NCBI RefSeq assembly: GCF_000175635.1
Contig: NZ_ACVP01000035.1
Location: 1 to 52,204 of the forward strand
From: Corynebacterium tuberculostearicum SK141
GTDB taxonomy: Bacteria > Actinomycetota > Actinomycetes > Mycobacteriales > Mycobacteriaceae
Length of the DNA stretch: 52,204 bases
Direction of reading: 5' to 3'
Shown here one piece after another: positions 32,970 through 41,656 of the stretch. The first letter of the stretch is position 1, and each line of letters begins with the position of its first letter. The notes below the pieces were generated by a model. It did not search any database. It worked only from the letters and a program-made list of their open reading frames with translations, and was not told where the DNA came from. Made by a program: the position numbers and the translations under genes.

Positions 32970-33863
32970 TTATTTTTCTAGCTCGCCTGCCAGGAACGCG
33001 GCCGCATCCCGCACGCGCTGCCGCGCCACCGCCGGGGTGGACACACGGTGGGTGGAAACATAATCGCGCGCCGCGGCACCGGGCACGGAAACGCGCGCGG
33101 CAATCTCATCCTCGGTGGCGGTCTGCACGAAAGTGTGCGGACCTAGCTCAGATAGGTCCGCTGGGATGTCGTATCCAGCGCGCAGGTCCTCCGGCAGATG
33201 TGCCAGGGCGCCGAAGTCGGGGAAGGTGAGCAGGAGGGCGTCGGCAGGCGCCAGCGCCGCTAGCGCCCCGCCGGAGGAATAACCCCAGGTAGTAACGTTG
33301 GAAGCACCCTGCGCGCGGGCATAGTCAATGGCCTGCTGCACGGCAGTGACCATCTCCGCCACGGTGTGCTCGGGGGCGAGCGGATAATCCACGTCAATAA
33401 TGGTGGTGCCGGATAGCTGCGCGGCGGCGGCTACCTCGGGGCGCCACTGCATCTCCAGCGCTTGACCACTGCCGCGCCACCAACCGCCCGAATGGAGCGA
33501 GACCGCCCACCGGCCGGTGGGGGTGCTAGGCCGGAAAATGGCGCCCACCTCAGACTCTTCTACGCTAATGCCCTCCGTGTATGCAGTGCCCGGTAGCGCA
33601 TGGTCCACCGCAGTACCGAGCACCATCATTGCCGCATGGGTAATGCGATCCGGCAAGAGCGCGCAATACTGATCCGCCTCAGGGGAGCCTCCCCCGGCCC
33701 ACGGCGGGCGAAAATCCGGGGTGTCATAGTGGGCGTCGATATAGGCAACAAGCTGCTCGAGCTGTTCCTTTTCCTCCATCTGGCGGTCCTGGCCGCCGAT
33801 GTGCCACTCCTGGCCGGGCTCCAGCGGGCGGTGCGGGTCCTGGTTAGCATCTGCGTTAGTCAT
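32970..33863 (-). CDS. Alpha/beta hydrolase (HSL/esterase-like)
   Basis: The 297-residue protein has the oxyanion-hole type motif HSGGWW, the nucleophile elbow GYSSGG, and DVDYPLAPEHT, which is typical of the hormone-sensitive-lipase branch. The acid and His are less certain. The substrate is unknown; it is probably a cytoplasmic esterase. TAGGCT lies 7 nt before the ATG, with no ribosome site. Confidence 0.8.
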   Translation of the reverse strand: MTNADANQDPHRPLEPGQEWHIGGQDRQMEEKEQLEQLVAYIDAHYDTPDFRPPWAGGGSPEADQYCALLPDRITHAAMMVLGTAVDHALPGTAYTEGISVEESEVGAIFRPSTPTGRWAVSLHSGGWWRGSGQALEMQWRPEVAAAAQLSGTTIIDVDYPLAPEHTVAEMVTAVQQAIDYARAQGASNVTTWGYSSGGALAALAPADALLLTFPDFGALAHLPEDLRAGYDIPADLSELGPHTFVQTATEDEIAARVSVPGAAARDYVSTHRVSTPAVARQRVRDAAAFLAGELEK

Positions 33864-33870
33864 GCCACCG

Positions 33871-33876
33871 AGCCTA
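33871..33876 (-). promoter_or_regulatory. -10 element, leaderless, for the alpha/beta hydrolase gene
   Basis: The minus strand reads TAGGCT, 7 nt, ATG (33863). Confidence 0.4.
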
Positions 33877-33902
33877 CGCGCACCGCCTACCGGCTAAAAG
33901 GG

Positions 33903-35837
33903 CTACCAGATGGTGACGCGATCCTCCGGCGCAATGTACATCGCAGAATCCTCCGCTACGTCAAAGGCCTCGTAGAACTCCGCGATATTGGCAGCGATGA
34001 GGTTGCAGCGGAACTCCGCCGGCGAGTGCGGGTCAATGGCGAGGTACTGGGTGGCCATCTCCGGGCGGATGGCGGTACGCCATACGCGGGCCCAGGACAA
34101 GAAGAAGCGCTGCAGTCCGTTGTAGGTATGCTCGGCCAGTTCCGGCTCGGCACCGTCTACCTCGAACTTTTCCTCCTTGCCCTGCAGATCAATGCCCTTA
34201 TCGGCGCAGTAGTTCTTGAAAGCCACCACAGCGATACCCAAACCGCCTAGGTCACCGATATTTTCACCCAGGGTGAAGCTGCCGTTGACACCGGTGGAGT
34301 CGATGCCGGCTTCCTTGAGCACCGTCGGTACCTGGCCATTGAACTGCTCCACCAGCTTCGCGGTGAGCTTGTCAAAGGCCGCGCGGTCCTCCTCGGACCA
34401 CCAGGAGTTCAGGTTGCCCTGGCCATCAAATTGCGAGCCCTGGTCATCAAAGCCATGGCCAATCTCGTGGCCGATGACGGCACCGATGGCGCCGAAGTTT
34501 TCTGCGGCATCGGCATCCGGGTTATAAAACGGCGGGCGCAGGATGGCGGCTGGGAAGGTGATGTCATTGACCACCGGGTTATAGAAGGCGTTGACCGTCT
34601 GCGGGGTGGTCACCCATTCATCGCGGTCGGCCGGCTTGCCAATCTTGGCCAGCTCAAAGTCATGGGAGAAGGCGGAGCCGGCGCGGGCATTGGCCAGCAG
34701 GTCCGCGCCCTTGCCGGAGACCTCGAGGCCGGAGTAATCGCGCCAGGAATCCGGGAAGCCAATCTTGGCCTTGAACTGGGACAGCTTCTCCAGCGCGCGC
34801 TCGCGGGTGGCCGGCGTCATCCACTCCAGCTGAGAGATGCGCTCGCGGTAGGCGGCGATGAGGTAGTCCACCAGCTCATCCATCTCGCGCTTGGAGGAAG
34901 CCGGGAAGTGCTTATCCACGAATACCTGGCCAATCTCTTCGCCCACGAGGGACTCGGCCAAGCCCACGGCGCGCTTCCAGCGGTCGCGCTGCTCGGTGGC
35001 GCCGGAGAGCTTGGTGCCATAGAACTCGAAGTTCTTCGCGCCTACTTCCTCGGGCAGCATGGCCGCGCGGGAGCGCAGGATGTGCCAGGTGGCCCACAGC
35101 TGCCAATCGGCCATGCGCGCGCTGGTAAAGAGGCTCTCGAAGTGCTCGAGGTAGGACGGCATCATATTGACCACGCGGTGCTCTGGCAGGTTGCCGCCGG
35201 AGAGCAGAGCGCGGGTCATGGTGGGCAGCTCGCTAAATTCGCAGGGGTTATAGGTCTTAACCGCATCGCGGGTGGAGACCACGTCCCAATGGCCAGCGGC
35301 CAGCTCCTTTTCCAAGCTGACGATGCGGTGGGCTGCTACCTCGGCGCCCAGGCCAAAGAGGCGGGCTGGGTCGAGGAATTCCAGCATTTCGGCCACGTGC
35401 TTTTCATAAGCGCTCAGCGTTTCCGCGTGGGCTTCCTCGCGGTAATAAGCCTCATCCGGCAGGCCCAAGCCGGATTGGATGACATAAGCAATGGCGTCCT
35501 CGGAACCGGAATCCTTGGATACCCAGAAGGTCACCGGGGAGCCGACACCGGTGCGCTCAAGTTCACCCAGGCGCTGCGCCAGTTCCTCTGGGTCGGCCGC
35601 GCTCAGACGGTCCAGATCCGCGTCCAATGGAGCCATGCCGGCCGCGTTGACCCCCTCGGTATCCATAAAGGAGGCATAGAGCTTGCCCGGGCGGCCGGTG
35701 TCCTTGTCCACGATCTCGTGCACGAGTTCCTCCGCCTCATCGCGCAGCGCGTGGAAGGTGCCATCCACGCCGCGATCATCGGGAATGACGTGGCTTTCCA
35801 GCCAGGGTCCATTGACTAGTTGATAAAGATCTTTCAT
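33903..35837 (-). CDS. M13-family zinc metallopeptidase (PepO-like)
   Basis: The 644-residue neprilysin-type endopeptidase has the zinc site HEIGH (His457, Glu458, His461) and the third ligand Glu525 in ENIGDLGG. The N-terminal M13 domain includes NGPWL near residue 10. No signal peptide is present, so it is likely cytoplasmic, as are many actinobacterial PepO proteins, and would cut short peptides. The ATG at 35837 is set by TAGAGT 7 nt upstream; a GTG at 35846 is in frame but would lie inside that promoter. Confidence 0.93.
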   Translation of the reverse strand: MKDLYQLVNGPWLESHVIPDDRGVDGTFHALRDEAEELVHEIVDKDTGRPGKLYASFMDTEGVNAAGMAPLDADLDRLSAADPEELAQRLGELERTGVGSPVTFWVSKDSGSEDAIAYVIQSGLGLPDEAYYREEAHAETLSAYEKHVAEMLEFLDPARLFGLGAEVAAHRIVSLEKELAAGHWDVVSTRDAVKTYNPCEFSELPTMTRALLSGGNLPEHRVVNMMPSYLEHFESLFTSARMADWQLWATWHILRSRAAMLPEEVGAKNFEFYGTKLSGATEQRDRWKRAVGLAESLVGEEIGQVFVDKHFPASSKREMDELVDYLIAAYRERISQLEWMTPATRERALEKLSQFKAKIGFPDSWRDYSGLEVSGKGADLLANARAGSAFSHDFELAKIGKPADRDEWVTTPQTVNAFYNPVVNDITFPAAILRPPFYNPDADAAENFGAIGAVIGHEIGHGFDDQGSQFDGQGNLNSWWSEEDRAAFDKLTAKLVEQFNGQVPTVLKEAGIDSTGVNGSFTLGENIGDLGGLGIAVVAFKNYCADKGIDLQGKEEKFEVDGAEPELAEHTYNGLQRFFLSWARVWRTAIRPEMATQYLAIDPHSPAEFRCNLIAANIAEFYEAFDVAEDSAMYIAPEDRVTIW

Positions 35838-35879
35838 GCTTGCCACTCTAGGTCAAAGCAGCAAGATAAGGTGTGGGCT
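35838..35879. promoter_or_regulatory. 42-bp divergent promoter with two leaderless starts
   Basis: The minus -10 TAGAGT (35845-35850) serves the M13 peptidase, and the plus -10 TAAGGT (35867-35872) serves the gene at 35880. Each is exactly 7 nt from its ATG. Confidence 0.55.
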
Positions 35880-36461
35880 ATGGAATTTTATCGCTTTCCT
35901 CCAGCGCATCCGCGGCGCCTTTTCCTCGCCGTCATTGCGTTCGTGGCGGTGGTTCTCGCTTTGCCCACAATTGTGCAGGCGGCGCTGGCGGATCCCTCCG
36001 CGGACGTCGAGCAGGTCACCCTGACCGAGCCCAGCCAGGATTGGGAGATTGACGTTGCCGATCTCTACTGCGAGCGCGATTATGAATCCCTCGCCAGCAT
36101 CGGCTGGACCTGCGGTGATGTCAGCGTACAGGCCACCCTCACCGAGGATGCCAAGGACGATGCCACCACGTTGCGTCGCATGGTTCGCGCCCTCGCCATG
36201 GCTTCCCTGCCGGCCGACGCCCCTACCTTCGACGGCACGAATGGAGCACTCCTGCTTGCCGACGCCCCCTCCTCCACCGCCGCCCTCTCCCTCGACGGCA
36301 CCGGCAAGGATGAAAACAAGGATTGGGTGGTCACCGTGACCGGCAAGGGCGATCAGGCCCGGGCCACCGCCTCGCGCATCTGGCATGCCTTCGGCCAAGA
36401 GGATCTGCCCGCCGATGCCGAGGCAGAATTCGCTGACTTCTCCGGGGAGTTGATGTATTAG
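35880..36461 (+). CDS. Membrane-anchored protein of unknown function
   Basis: The 193-residue protein has one N-terminal hydrophobic helix (about residues 12-35), an uncleaved signal anchor or signal peptide, and an acidic extracytoplasmic domain with two cysteines (YCERDY and GWTCGDV). No family is recognised. Its TAG directly precedes the ATG of the PrsW-like gene, so the two are co-translated and may act together at the membrane. Confidence 0.65.
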   Translation: MEFYRFPPAHPRRLFLAVIAFVAVVLALPTIVQAALADPSADVEQVTLTEPSQDWEIDVADLYCERDYESLASIGWTCGDVSVQATLTEDAKDDATTLRRMVRALAMASLPADAPTFDGTNGALLLADAPSSTAALSLDGTGKDENKDWVVTVTGKGDQARATASRIWHAFGQEDLPADAEAEFADFSGELMY

Positions 36462-37313
36462 ATGTCCAAGCTCTTTCGCACCACGCTGTGGATCCTCTCC
36501 GGTGTTGGCCTCATCGCGTTCTTGGTCCAGACGCTGAGCACATTCTTAATCTCTCCCCTGATGGGCCTGCTCAGCCTGCTCATCGCCGCCGTGCTCGTAG
36601 CACTGGTCATCTACCTGCTGCAACGCAGCCCCATGTGGGCACGCCCGGCGCGCCTGTGGGCCCTACTGGCTTTCCTTTGGGGCGGCGGGGTGGCCGTTTC
36701 CTTGGCGCTTATTAGCGCTGGGCCGGTCATGCAGCTCGCCATCGGCACCGGCTGGGTCGATGCCATGATGTCCTGGAGCGGCGCCTACCCAGAAGAAATC
36801 TCCAAGGCTACCGGCGTCATCTTCGTACTCATGTCCTTCCGCCAGCTCAACCGCCCCTGGCATGGCTGGATAGTGGGCGCAGTGGTGGGCCTAGGCTTCG
36901 AGGCCTGCGAAAACATCCTCTACGGCGCCATGGGCGCCACCATGCACCCCGATAGCGATGTCCAGGGACTGTTTGAGATGTGGGGCCTGCGCCTTGTAGC
37001 CGGCCCGGGCCTGCACGTCTTGCTCACCGCGCTGGCTGGTTGGGGCATCGGCTGGGCGCTCTACGCCGCCGCCAAGCCGCTGTGGTGGCGCATCGGCGTC
37101 TTTCTCGGCTGCCTAGCCGCCGCTTTCCTCCTGCACTTTTGCTGGAACTACCTGCACGATTCCGAGGTGGCCGCCATCATCCAGGCCGTCACGGTAGCGC
37201 TTATCCTCTACCCGCTGAGCATATGGCTGGTGCTGCGCGGTAATAAGCTCGCCAGATGCGATGAGAGCTATAGCCACAGCACTGCCGACGACGCCCTCGT
37301 CTTCGTGCACTAA
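36462..37313 (+). CDS. PrsW-family intramembrane metalloprotease
   Basis: The 283-residue protein has eight or so membrane helices and PrsW/CAAX-protease-like motifs: Glu111-Glu112 in AYPEEISKA, FEACENILYG, GLHVLLTALAGWG and LLHFCWNYLHD. Relatives cleave membrane proteins such as anti-sigma factors. No sigma factor pair is nearby, so the substrate is unknown; the anchored protein encoded just upstream is a candidate partner. Confidence 0.85.
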   Translation: MSKLFRTTLWILSGVGLIAFLVQTLSTFLISPLMGLLSLLIAAVLVALVIYLLQRSPMWARPARLWALLAFLWGGGVAVSLALISAGPVMQLAIGTGWVDAMMSWSGAYPEEISKATGVIFVLMSFRQLNRPWHGWIVGAVVGLGFEACENILYGAMGATMHPDSDVQGLFEMWGLRLVAGPGLHVLLTALAGWGIGWALYAAAKPLWWRIGVFLGCLAAAFLLHFCWNYLHDSEVAAIIQAVTVALILYPLSIWLVLRGNKLARCDESYSHSTADDALVFVH

Positions 37314-37335
37314 AGCCACCGACCACTCTGTAAAG

Positions 37336-37388
37336 CAAGCACGTTTCGCCCTTTTCACACCCCGTGAGAGACGAAACGTGCTTGTTTT
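37336..37388. terminator. Bidirectional terminator between prsW-like and SMR genes
   Basis: CAAGCACGTTTCG (37336-37348) and CGAAACGTGCTTG (37372-37384) are exact inverted arms around 23 nt. T runs follow on the plus side and a weaker one on the minus side, so it can serve both convergent operons. Confidence 0.75.
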
Positions 37389-37395
37389 GTCAGTG

Positions 37396-37713
37396 CTACG
37401 CCCCGGCTTCTACGAGCAGCACTCCCCCGACAATGAGCACCACGCCCAAAGATTTTAACCAAGTAAACGGCTCCTTGAACAGGAGATAGGAGGCAATGGC
37501 GGTAAGCGCAACGCCAGTGGCAGCCCAGATGCCGTAGGCCACGCCAAGATCCATGCCGGCTTTGAGCACGAGCGCCAAGAATCCATAGGCAGAGACATAA
37601 CACAGGGCAACGAGCACCACCCAGAATCGGCGACCGGTTACCGCGGACATGCGCAGGCACAGCGTGCCGGAAACCTCGATGGCGGTGGCGAGGAAAAGCA
37701 AAAACCAGATCAT
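37396..37713 (-). CDS. SMR-family exporter, subunit 2
   Basis: The 105-residue, four-helix small multidrug resistance protein has the essential membrane glutamate at position 13 (ATAIEVSGT), YGIWAATGVALTAIASYLLFKEP and a final helix. It overlaps the other SMR gene by 4 nt. Paired SMR proteins often work as antiparallel heterodimers (EbrAB, YkkCD). The start at 37713 is inside an open frame that continues upstream in the other gene. Confidence 0.9.
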   Translation of the reverse strand: MIWFLLFLATAIEVSGTLCLRMSAVTGRRFWVVLVALCYVSAYGFLALVLKAGMDLGVAYGIWAATGVALTAIASYLLFKEPFTWLKSLGVVLIVGGVLLVEAGA

Positions 37714-38069
37714 TGCGGCGCCACCTCCACCGTGTGGTCTTGATCCTCGTCTGGTTTCGCACCCATTTCCACGCAGAATACGCCGGCCATGATGAGCGCG
37801 ATGCCGGCGAGCTTTACCGCGCCGAGCGGCTCGCCAAATAGCGCGGCGGACAGCAACGCGGTGGAAATGACCCCGCCGGATGCCCAGAGACCATAGGCCA
37901 CGCCCACGTTGACGCCTTCCTGCATCACGCGGTGCAGCAGCGCGAAGGCGAGGATGAAGCAAAAAGCGGCCACGCCATAGATCCAAAAATGATCCACTGC
38001 GTATTTCAGCGCGACGGTGCCCACGACTTCGGCGGCAATCGCAAGAAAGAGAATGACCCAGGCCCTCAC
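37710..38069 (-). CDS. SMR-family exporter, subunit 1
   Basis: The 119-residue SMR protein has Glu14 (AIAAEVVGT), YGLWASGGVISTALLSAALFGEPL and four helices. It has an extra acidic tail of about 14 residues, missing from the partner, consistent with opposite membrane topologies. The proton-coupled substrate is unknown. It overlaps the upstream gene by 4 nt. Confidence 0.9.
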   Translation of the reverse strand: MRAWVILFLAIAAEVVGTVALKYAVDHFWIYGVAAFCFILAFALLHRVMQEGVNVGVAYGLWASGGVISTALLSAALFGEPLGAVKLAGIALIMAGVFCVEMGAKPDEDQDHTVEVAPQ

Positions 38070-38371
38070 TCCATCAACTCCTGTAATTCGCGGGCGTCGA
38101 TTCCGTGCTCGTGCATTTTAACGCGGCCGTTGGCGTGCGCGATGGCCTCGCGATCCCAGAACTCCGCGGCGCGGGCGGGATCGTGGGAGGCGCCATCGGC
38201 GCGGACAACGCGCCACCATGCAGCGCCGGCACCGTGGCGTTTTAGTACGGTACCGACATTGCGCGCGCCGCAGCCGGCTACCTTGGCCACCTCGCCATAG
38301 GAGGTGACGTTGCCGGGTGGGACTACAGCAACGACCGCCAATACGCGTTTGACCAGTGGCGACTCACTCAT
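38066..38371 (-). CDS. Alkyltransferase-like protein (MGMT family, no active Cys)
   Basis: The 101-residue protein consists only of the DNA-binding domain of O6-alkylguanine transferases: VPPGNVTSYGEVA (the helix-turn-helix part), then CGARNVGTVL. The catalytic PCHR site reads AWWRVV, with Trp in place of Cys. Such alkyltransferase-like (ATL) proteins bind O6-alkylguanine and hand it to nucleotide excision repair. It lies in the S4-VOC-ATL-SMR operon. Confidence 0.88.
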   Translation of the reverse strand: MSESPLVKRVLAVVAVVPPGNVTSYGEVAKVAGCGARNVGTVLKRHGAGAAWWRVVRADGASHDPARAAEFWDREAIAHANGRVKMHEHGIDARELQELME

Positions 38372-38376
38372 CGCAA

Positions 38377-39204
38377 TTATTGCGGGTCGAGTCCCAGCAC
38401 GTCATCCGACTCGGTGGGCTCTTCTTCGGGGGCGTCTTCGACCTCGGCGAGGGTGATGGTTGCACCGGTGGAATCGGCTAAAAGGCACATGCGGCCAAAG
38501 GGCGAATCCCATGGTTCGCGGATGACCTCGCCGCCTAATTCCACGGCCTTCTTCGCAGCGGCGTCGATATCGCGCACACCCAAATAGGTCTGCCAGAAGC
38601 TCGGGACCTGCGGCGGGAACTGCCCCTCGGCGTTCCACAGGCCGGCAAACGGTGCACCGTCTTCTTCCGCGGTGGCATAGATGAAGTTCTCATCCTCGGA
38701 CTGCATGGCGCGGATCTCCCAGTTGAATAGCTCGCCATAAAAATCCATCGCGCTCTGGAAGCCCGAGGTAGCGGTGAGCTCGTGCCAGACCGGGGTGCCG
38801 GGCTCGCCGGCGGCCACGAAGTGCTCTGGGCCGGCAGGTTGGATGAGGCCGAACATGCCCCCGGCGGCGTCGACAAGCAGGGCCATGTGCCCCAGCTGCA
38901 CCTGCTGCGGCTCCACGAGGATGCGCCCGCCCAGGTTCTGCGCGCGCTGGCAATCACCCGCGATGTCCTTGGATAAGAAGTAGGTCACCCAGGTATCCGG
39001 CATGGGTGCCTCTTCCGGCTGCGGAATAAGCCCGGCGATGGGCAGGCCCTGCAGGCGCGCCATCTGATAGGGCTTTTCCTCTGCGGACTCGGCGGAAACC
39101 TCCCAGCCCAGTACCTGCTCGTAAAAGTGTGCGGACTTGCGCGGATCCGAGGTGGTCAGGTCAATCCAGTAGGGCATGCCCACTTCAGCTTCGAATGCTG
39201 GCAT
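38377..39204 (-). CDS. VOC-family protein with two glyoxalase-like domains
   Basis: The 275-residue protein has two repeats, each with the family opening (PYWIDLTTSDPRKSAHFYEQVLGWEV and the later PVWHELTATSGFQSAMDFYGELFNWEI). The acidic C-terminus of about 25 residues lies outside the fold. VOC proteins include glyoxalases, dioxygenases and drug-binding proteins; the ligand is unknown. Its ATG immediately follows the stop of the S4 gene. Confidence 0.85.
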   Translation of the reverse strand: MPAFEAEVGMPYWIDLTTSDPRKSAHFYEQVLGWEVSAESAEEKPYQMARLQGLPIAGLIPQPEEAPMPDTWVTYFLSKDIAGDCQRAQNLGGRILVEPQQVQLGHMALLVDAAGGMFGLIQPAGPEHFVAAGEPGTPVWHELTATSGFQSAMDFYGELFNWEIRAMQSEDENFIYATAEEDGAPFAGLWNAEGQFPPQVPSFWQTYLGVRDIDAAAKKAVELGGEVIREPWDSPFGRMCLLADSTGATITLAEVEDAPEEEPTESDDVLGLDPQ

Positions 39205-39489
39205 CTACATATTCCTCCACTTTTCTGGATCAAAGTCATCGTCGGCCGTGGCTTCATCAAAGTAATCATCGTCATCGTCCGGCTCGCCCACGCGCGCGCA
39301 GGCGTCCTCGATGCACACCTCATCGCCTGGGTGGAGCATGGCGCCCCGGCGCGTCTCGGGCTCGCCATTGACCGTAACTACGCCTTCTGCGATGAGCTCT
39401 TTGGCCTCGCCGCCGGTAGCCACCAAGCTGGCCAGCTTGATGAACTGGCCCAATTTGATGGAGTCGCCGTTGATAGGAATGTCTAGCAT
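39205..39489 (-). CDS. S4-domain RNA-binding protein (YbcJ-like)
   Basis: The 94-residue protein opens with an S4 fold: IKLGQFIKLASLVATGGEAKELI, VTVNGEPETRRGAMLHPGDEV. An acidic tail rich in Asp follows (residues about 75-92). The S4 fold usually binds structured RNA such as rRNA. TAAGCT lies 7 nt upstream of the ATG, so it likely heads a leaderless five-gene transcript. The start at 39489 is in an open frame that runs upstream into the neighbour. Confidence 0.85.
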   Translation of the reverse strand: MLDIPINGDSIKLGQFIKLASLVATGGEAKELIAEGVVTVNGEPETRRGAMLHPGDEVCIEDACARVGEPDDDDDYFDEATADDDFDPEKWRNM

Positions 39490-39496
39490 GCCGCCC

Positions 39497-39502
39497 AGCT
39501 TA
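39497..39502 (-). promoter_or_regulatory. -10 element, leaderless, for the S4 operon
   Basis: The minus strand reads TAAGCT, 7 nt, ATG (39489). Confidence 0.45.
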
Positions 39503-39524
39503 CCCAGCCCGCACGCGGCTATCG

Positions 39525-40460
39525 CTACGGGTGGGCGATATGGAAGAAATCCAGCACCGTATCGGTGGTCCACTCCGCTTTCACCAAACCGGAATGGTCC
39601 GTGGCTCCGCCGTTCCACGTGTGCGTGCCGCCGTGGATGGTGTACTGCTCGGTGCGCGCATCACATACCCGCCAGGTAAAGTGCTCCACCGCTTCTTTCC
39701 GACGCCTCTTTGGAAACGGATTGCACCCATTCTCTTTCGCAATCCCGCGCAGCGATTGTTTGACCGAGTGGTAGTGCGCTCCGTGTTGGCGCCCACCGCC
39801 ATATTTCATGAGCGCGTCCTTAGTGCCGTGGATATCCAGGTAATCGGTGGGCTCGCTGGCACAGTCTTTTTCCACGCGGTCATATTTTGCCGCCGAAACC
39901 GTGGCCACCGCATCGAATAGGCCCGGCCGCTTGCAGGTCACCGCGCGGGCGAATCCGCCGCCATTGGAAAAGCCCACGCCATAGGTGGTGTCCGTGGCGG
40001 GATAATGGCGCCGGACGAAATCAATCGTGTCATCCACGTACTTGAGGTCATCTTCCAAGCTGGTTACCGCATAGGGTGCCGGTGCCCACGCCTTGCCCGC
40101 GCCTTGGACGAACACCGTGATGGCATCGCCCTGGGAGAGATCGGTGCCTTTGAACATATTGCCGGCATCCATCTCATAGCCGTGCATCGCCACGACCACG
40201 GGCAATCGGTGGCGCTTATCCGCATTAAACGGCACGTGCACCACAAAACTGCGATGATTTTGCAGGTTAATGATCTGGTACTGACCATTGGCCGTTGTGC
40301 CTTGATCCGGCAGCGTGGTGATATAGCCATCGGCCGCGCCTTGCGATTCATTCGGCACGCTGCCCGGCTGCGGCAGTTCTTCCTCGCACCCTGCCATGAG
40401 CCCGGCGGCCGCGCATAACCCAGCGCATAGAGCCAGTGCTTTCTTGCCTACCTTAATCAC
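39525..40460 (-). CDS. LpqC-like esterase lipoprotein (PHB depolymerase family)
   Basis: The 311-residue exported protein has a lipobox ending LMAGC (Cys25). An alpha/beta hydrolase domain follows, with the nucleophile elbow GFSNGGG, an Asp in DIHGTKDALM and a His in GGTHTW. Relatives are called poly(3-hydroxybutyrate) depolymerase-like and act on short esters at the cell surface. It overlaps the ybjQ gene by 8 nt and is likely co-transcribed with it. Confidence 0.88.
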   Translation of the reverse strand: MIKVGKKALALCAGLCAAAGLMAGCEEELPQPGSVPNESQGAADGYITTLPDQGTTANGQYQIINLQNHRSFVVHVPFNADKRHRLPVVVAMHGYEMDAGNMFKGTDLSQGDAITVFVQGAGKAWAPAPYAVTSLEDDLKYVDDTIDFVRRHYPATDTTYGVGFSNGGGFARAVTCKRPGLFDAVATVSAAKYDRVEKDCASEPTDYLDIHGTKDALMKYGGGRQHGAHYHSVKQSLRGIAKENGCNPFPKRRRKEAVEHFTWRVCDARTEQYTIHGGTHTWNGGATDHSGLVKAEWTTDTVLDFFHIAHP

Positions 40461-40782
40461 GGGCGCGCAGCTTCACCGCCGTGCCGGTGGCCGTGACCAT
40501 CAACATGTCATTCGAGGTGCCCATGGGCGAATAATCAAAGGCGATGCCCACCACGCCATCGGCCCCGAGCTCCTGCCCGCGGCGCCACAGCTCATCGAGT
40601 GCCGCCTCGCGTGCCTTAATGGCCTCGCTTTCGTACCCGGCGGAGCGCCCACCGGTGATATTGCGGATGGATGCGCCAAAATCTTTGAGCATATTAATAC
40701 CGATGACGGTTTCCCCGGCGATAATGCGGATATAGTCCGTAACCTCATAGCCGTCGACGGTACTGGTAGTGGTAAAAATCAT
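40453..40782 (-). CDS. YbjQ-family (DUF74) protein
   Basis: The 109-residue protein has the family pattern GETVIGINMLKDFGASIRNITGGRSAGYE and ends in GTAVKLR. It forms a pentamer in known structures, and its role (metal binding has been suggested) is unproven. TAATCT lies 6 nt upstream of the ATG, spanning the 3' end of the LysE-type gene. Confidence 0.88.
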   Translation of the reverse strand: MIFTTTSTVDGYEVTDYIRIIAGETVIGINMLKDFGASIRNITGGRSAGYESEAIKAREAALDELWRRGQELGADGVVGIAFDYSPMGTSNDMLMVTATGTAVKLRARD

Positions 40783-40788
40783 GGCCCC

Positions 40789-40794
40789 AGATTA
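40789..40794 (-). promoter_or_regulatory. -10 element, leaderless, for the ybjQ gene
   Basis: The minus strand reads TAATCT, 6 nt, ATG (40782). It overlaps the stop codon of the upstream gene. Confidence 0.4.
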
Positions 40795-41466
40795 CATGGC
40801 TATAAGTCCACGCACTCCCTCAAAAAGGATGATGACACCCAGCAGAAGGAAGACCGCACCGCTGACAATATCCACCCAGGCGGAGTTCTTAGCCATCCAC
40901 TTCGAGACCGCGCGGGTGCTTAAAGCCACGCCTACAAAGAGCACGAGGCTTTCCAGGATCAGGACGGCACCCACCATGAGATTGGCGCCGATGCCCATGC
41001 CAGGATCGATGAAATTGGCAAAGATGGCGCCGAAGAAAATGACCACCTTGGGGTTCGAGAGATCGCAGATAAAACCCATGCGATAGGCGGTGGCCGCCTT
41101 GATAATGCCGTCCGGCGTAAACCCGCGCGGCTGTGGGGCGCGGGTTTCGGTGCCCACTACGGTTGCGGGCGCGCGGCGCTCCTTGATGCCGCCGGTAATG
41201 GCGGTATAGGCCATCCACAGCAGGTAACAACCACCGAGAACCTGCAGCGCCACGAGGATCCCCGGATGCGCAGAAATCAGCGCGGATAGACCCGCCAAGG
41301 AGGCCACGGTCCAAATGGTAAGGCCGGTGGTACTACCAAGCGCCGCCCATACGGCTGCGCGCGTAGAACGCGCACCTAAGCGAATGATTTGCACTACGTC
41401 TGGGCCCGGCGAGGCAATCGCCGCGAACCACACGCCCATTAAGGTCACCAGGGCGCTAATAGCCAC
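40792..41466 (-). CDS. LysE/RhtB-family amino acid exporter
   Basis: The 224-residue protein has about six membrane segments and the RhtB-type N-terminal motif ASPGPDVVQIIRLGARS. The family exports amino acids such as Thr, homoserine or Leu with the proton gradient. The substrate cannot be told. GGAGGTG lies 10 nt before the ATG. No LysG-type regulator lies next to it. Confidence 0.88.
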   Translation of the reverse strand: MAISALVTLMGVWFAAIASPGPDVVQIIRLGARSTRAAVWAALGSTTGLTIWTVASLAGLSALISAHPGILVALQVLGGCYLLWMAYTAITGGIKERRAPATVVGTETRAPQPRGFTPDGIIKAATAYRMGFICDLSNPKVVIFFGAIFANFIDPGMGIGANLMVGAVLILESLVLFVGVALSTRAVSKWMAKNSAWVDIVSGAVFLLLGVIILFEGVRGLIAM

Positions 41467-41656
41467 CTAACACCTCCATACTCGCATGCGATTGGATTAA
41501 CACATGCCACTATAAGAAGTCTCTCACCTGCAGCGAAACAGGTAAGTTCTGTGATTTAGGTAGCTTCTCAATCTATCTTTTAGAATGACGTGCCTGGCCC
41601 AAGGTGTGTCCGCTCGGCGTGTGGTTTAACCCTTATGAGACTTGCCGGTCGCAGCC

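Noticed and set aside
34431..35819. Open frame of 462 codons antisense to the M13 peptidase
   Set aside because: It has no motif and no initiation signal; the HEIGH and ENIGD motifs lie on the other strand.
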